Below, piece by piece: positions 21,679 to 22,618 of a stretch of 22,618 bases of DNA (its first letter is position 1; each line of letters begins with the position of its first letter). The translations under genes and the position numbers were made by a program. The notes below the pieces were generated by a model. That model was given only the letters and a program-made list of their open reading frames with translations. It had not been told where the DNA came from and searched no databases. This stretch comes from Spirochaetales bacterium. Lineage in GTDB: Bacteria > Spirochaetota > Spirochaetia > DSM-2461. Location: positions 1-22,618 of the forward strand of contig PDRU01000076.1 in NCBI GenBank assembly GCA_002748225.1, read 5' to 3'.

Positions 21679-22614
21679 ATGACGCTTTTTGGAAGTAATG
21701 GAGCGCCTCCGGTCATTCTGGAAAGTGAAAAAGGCTGGACACCTGTAGGTGTTTTCAACTGGCAGGCAGCAAGCGCCGCCCCGGCAGGCAGTAAGCGCCG
21801 CTGGCGTTTGGAAAGCTGCTACGAGCATGTCCGCAGCAGCGGGCCGGTGGCACTGCAGATACGTCTCAAAGGTGTTTCAGGTGTTCCCGTATTTACTCAT
21901 CCATGGCTGGAAAGCGCCGATCGGATGTCTGCAGCCTGCAGCAACTGGTTTGAAGACAACAATCTGCTCCAGACCGGTAAAGGCTATGTGGAAGCCCGCC
22001 TTATTGCTCCGCCCCGCACGCCCGTCTCCGCGCGTTTGTATTCTGTTCAAATGGAGGCATGGGATACACCGGAAGGCCGGACAGACAGCCACTCTCCTTC
22101 CGGCCCCGATGTGCAGCTGGCTTACGCCAGACCTCTCCCCACAGAAAAAAATATCCGGCCGAAAGATCCGAACGCATTTGATCCCGCCCTTACGGAAAAA
22201 GCCGCGCGTGAGTTTTCTCTGCAGTTTGTCGAAGCATGTCTGACCGGCGATCTCCCTTCATACTACCGCATGCAGTCGCCTCAGGTGCGCTCGCTGGACA
22301 GTGGAAAAGCAATGGCCCGCTACAGACTGAACCCGCCTCTGGATATTCCCGGAGTTAAAAACCTGGAATCCTACAAAAACCGCTTTGAGTTTACCATGCA
22401 CCCGGTATCGGATTTAAAAGAGCTGTTCCCCGAGTGGTTTGATGCCAGGCGCCCATGGACTCCCGGTCCGGATGCCTACCTGTTTCTGGGCCACCGGGAC
22501 CGGTTTTCCGGTACATTCCCCGAAGGTGTAAACTACCTGGTATTCCTGGTAGAACCTGACGGCAGCGGCGGCTGGAAAGTAACGGCACGGCCTCCGGAAA
22601 AACCCGGCAGCTGA
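21679..22614 (+). CDS. Unrecognised, probably exported protein downstream of ilvN; true start unclear
   Basis: The frame from ATG 21679 to TGA 22614 encodes 311 residues that I do not recognise. It contains Trp- and Pro-rich segments (KGWTPVGVFNWQ, VFTHPWLESADRM, PPRTPVSARLYSVQMEAWD) and a C-terminal half starting near LTEKAAREFSLQFVEACL that might be a second domain. The same frame is open upstream to a stop at 21589, and codons 21601-21654 read LWITALLLFVSLLPLSAES, a convincing signal peptide, but no ATG, GTG or TTG precedes it. An ATG at 21603 is one base out of frame (its own frame stops at 21657-21659). Either the start is non-standard, one base has been gained by mutation or error, or translation really begins at 21679 without a signal. 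No Shine-Dalgarno is clear at any option. It begins right after ilvN, but its link with branched-chain synthesis is probably only positional. Confidence 0.7.
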   Translation: MTLFGSNGAPPVILESEKGWTPVGVFNWQAASAAPAGSKRRWRLESCYEHVRSSGPVALQIRLKGVSGVPVFTHPWLESADRMSAACSNWFEDNNLLQTGKGYVEARLIAPPRTPVSARLYSVQMEAWDTPEGRTDSHSPSGPDVQLAYARPLPTEKNIRPKDPNAFDPALTEKAAREFSLQFVEACLTGDLPSYYRMQSPQVRSLDSGKAMARYRLNPPLDIPGVKNLESYKNRFEFTMHPVSDLKELFPEWFDARRPWTPGPDAYLFLGHRDRFSGTFPEGVNYLVFLVEPDGSGGWKVTARPPEKPGS

Positions 22615-22618
22615 TCAG

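Noticed and set aside
1..22618. tRNA, rRNA, CRISPR array, insertion sequence or phage module
   Set aside because: All gaps between genes are under 300 bases and hold only promoters, terminators and short repeats. I saw no cloverleaf, spaced direct-repeat array, transposase or integrase.

Overview
The window most likely comes from a free-living or environmental member of the Spirochaetota. Three observations point there: a BMP-family binding protein whose signal peptide ends in the LFANGEGE style common in spirochaete binding proteins, a SUMF1-type lipoprotein, and a compact core operon rpsF-ssb-rpsR-rplI-dnaB. Base composition looks balanced (about half G+C by eye) and coding density is very high. 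Genes for the aromatic, branched-chain and histidine pathways argue against a strongly reduced host-dependent pathogen. I cannot name the species from sequence alone.

Layout. 1-3824 (minus strand) is a nucleoside uptake and salvage block: the truncated ATPase of a BMP-type ABC transporter, its PnrA-like binding protein with its own promoter and an internal terminator, and phosphopentomutase. 3913-5023 holds a SUMF1-domain lipoprotein with its terminator and a promoter flanked by an inverted repeat. 5034-6874 is a translationally coupled pair: a fumarylacetoacetate hydrolase-family enzyme followed by a large, divergent TK1-like thymidine kinase. 6963-9479 (plus strand) is one exported protein made almost entirely of about 23 ankyrin repeats. 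9482-11628 (minus strand) is a tight three-gene set: a BI-1 family membrane protein, a predicted zinc metallopeptidase with an HTH-like segment and a coiled coil, and uridine kinase. rpiB (plus strand) diverges from it.

12239-15599 (minus strand) is the core replication/translation operon rpsF-ssb-rpsR-rplI-dnaB with a ComFB-like gene at its end. Its leader can fold so that the rpsF Shine-Dalgarno is paired, resembling the known S6:S18 autoregulatory element. Diverging from rpsF are an unrecognised helical protein and hisI (plus strand), coupled by an ATGA overlap. 16566-19102 (minus strand) is a class I DAHP synthase followed by a membrane-anchored M23 peptidase. A 276-base divergent control region rich in repeats separates it from ilvB-ilvN and an unrecognised exported protein gene that ends the window.

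There are no tRNA, rRNA, CRISPR, transposase or phage genes that I can support, and no gene-free stretch longer than 300 bases. I did not find a clear new multi-gene system. The most unusual items are the metallopeptidase/HTH protein, the extended TK1-like enzyme, the ankyrin-only exported protein, the aro/ilv control region, and the last gene, whose signal-peptide codons have no start codon in frame.
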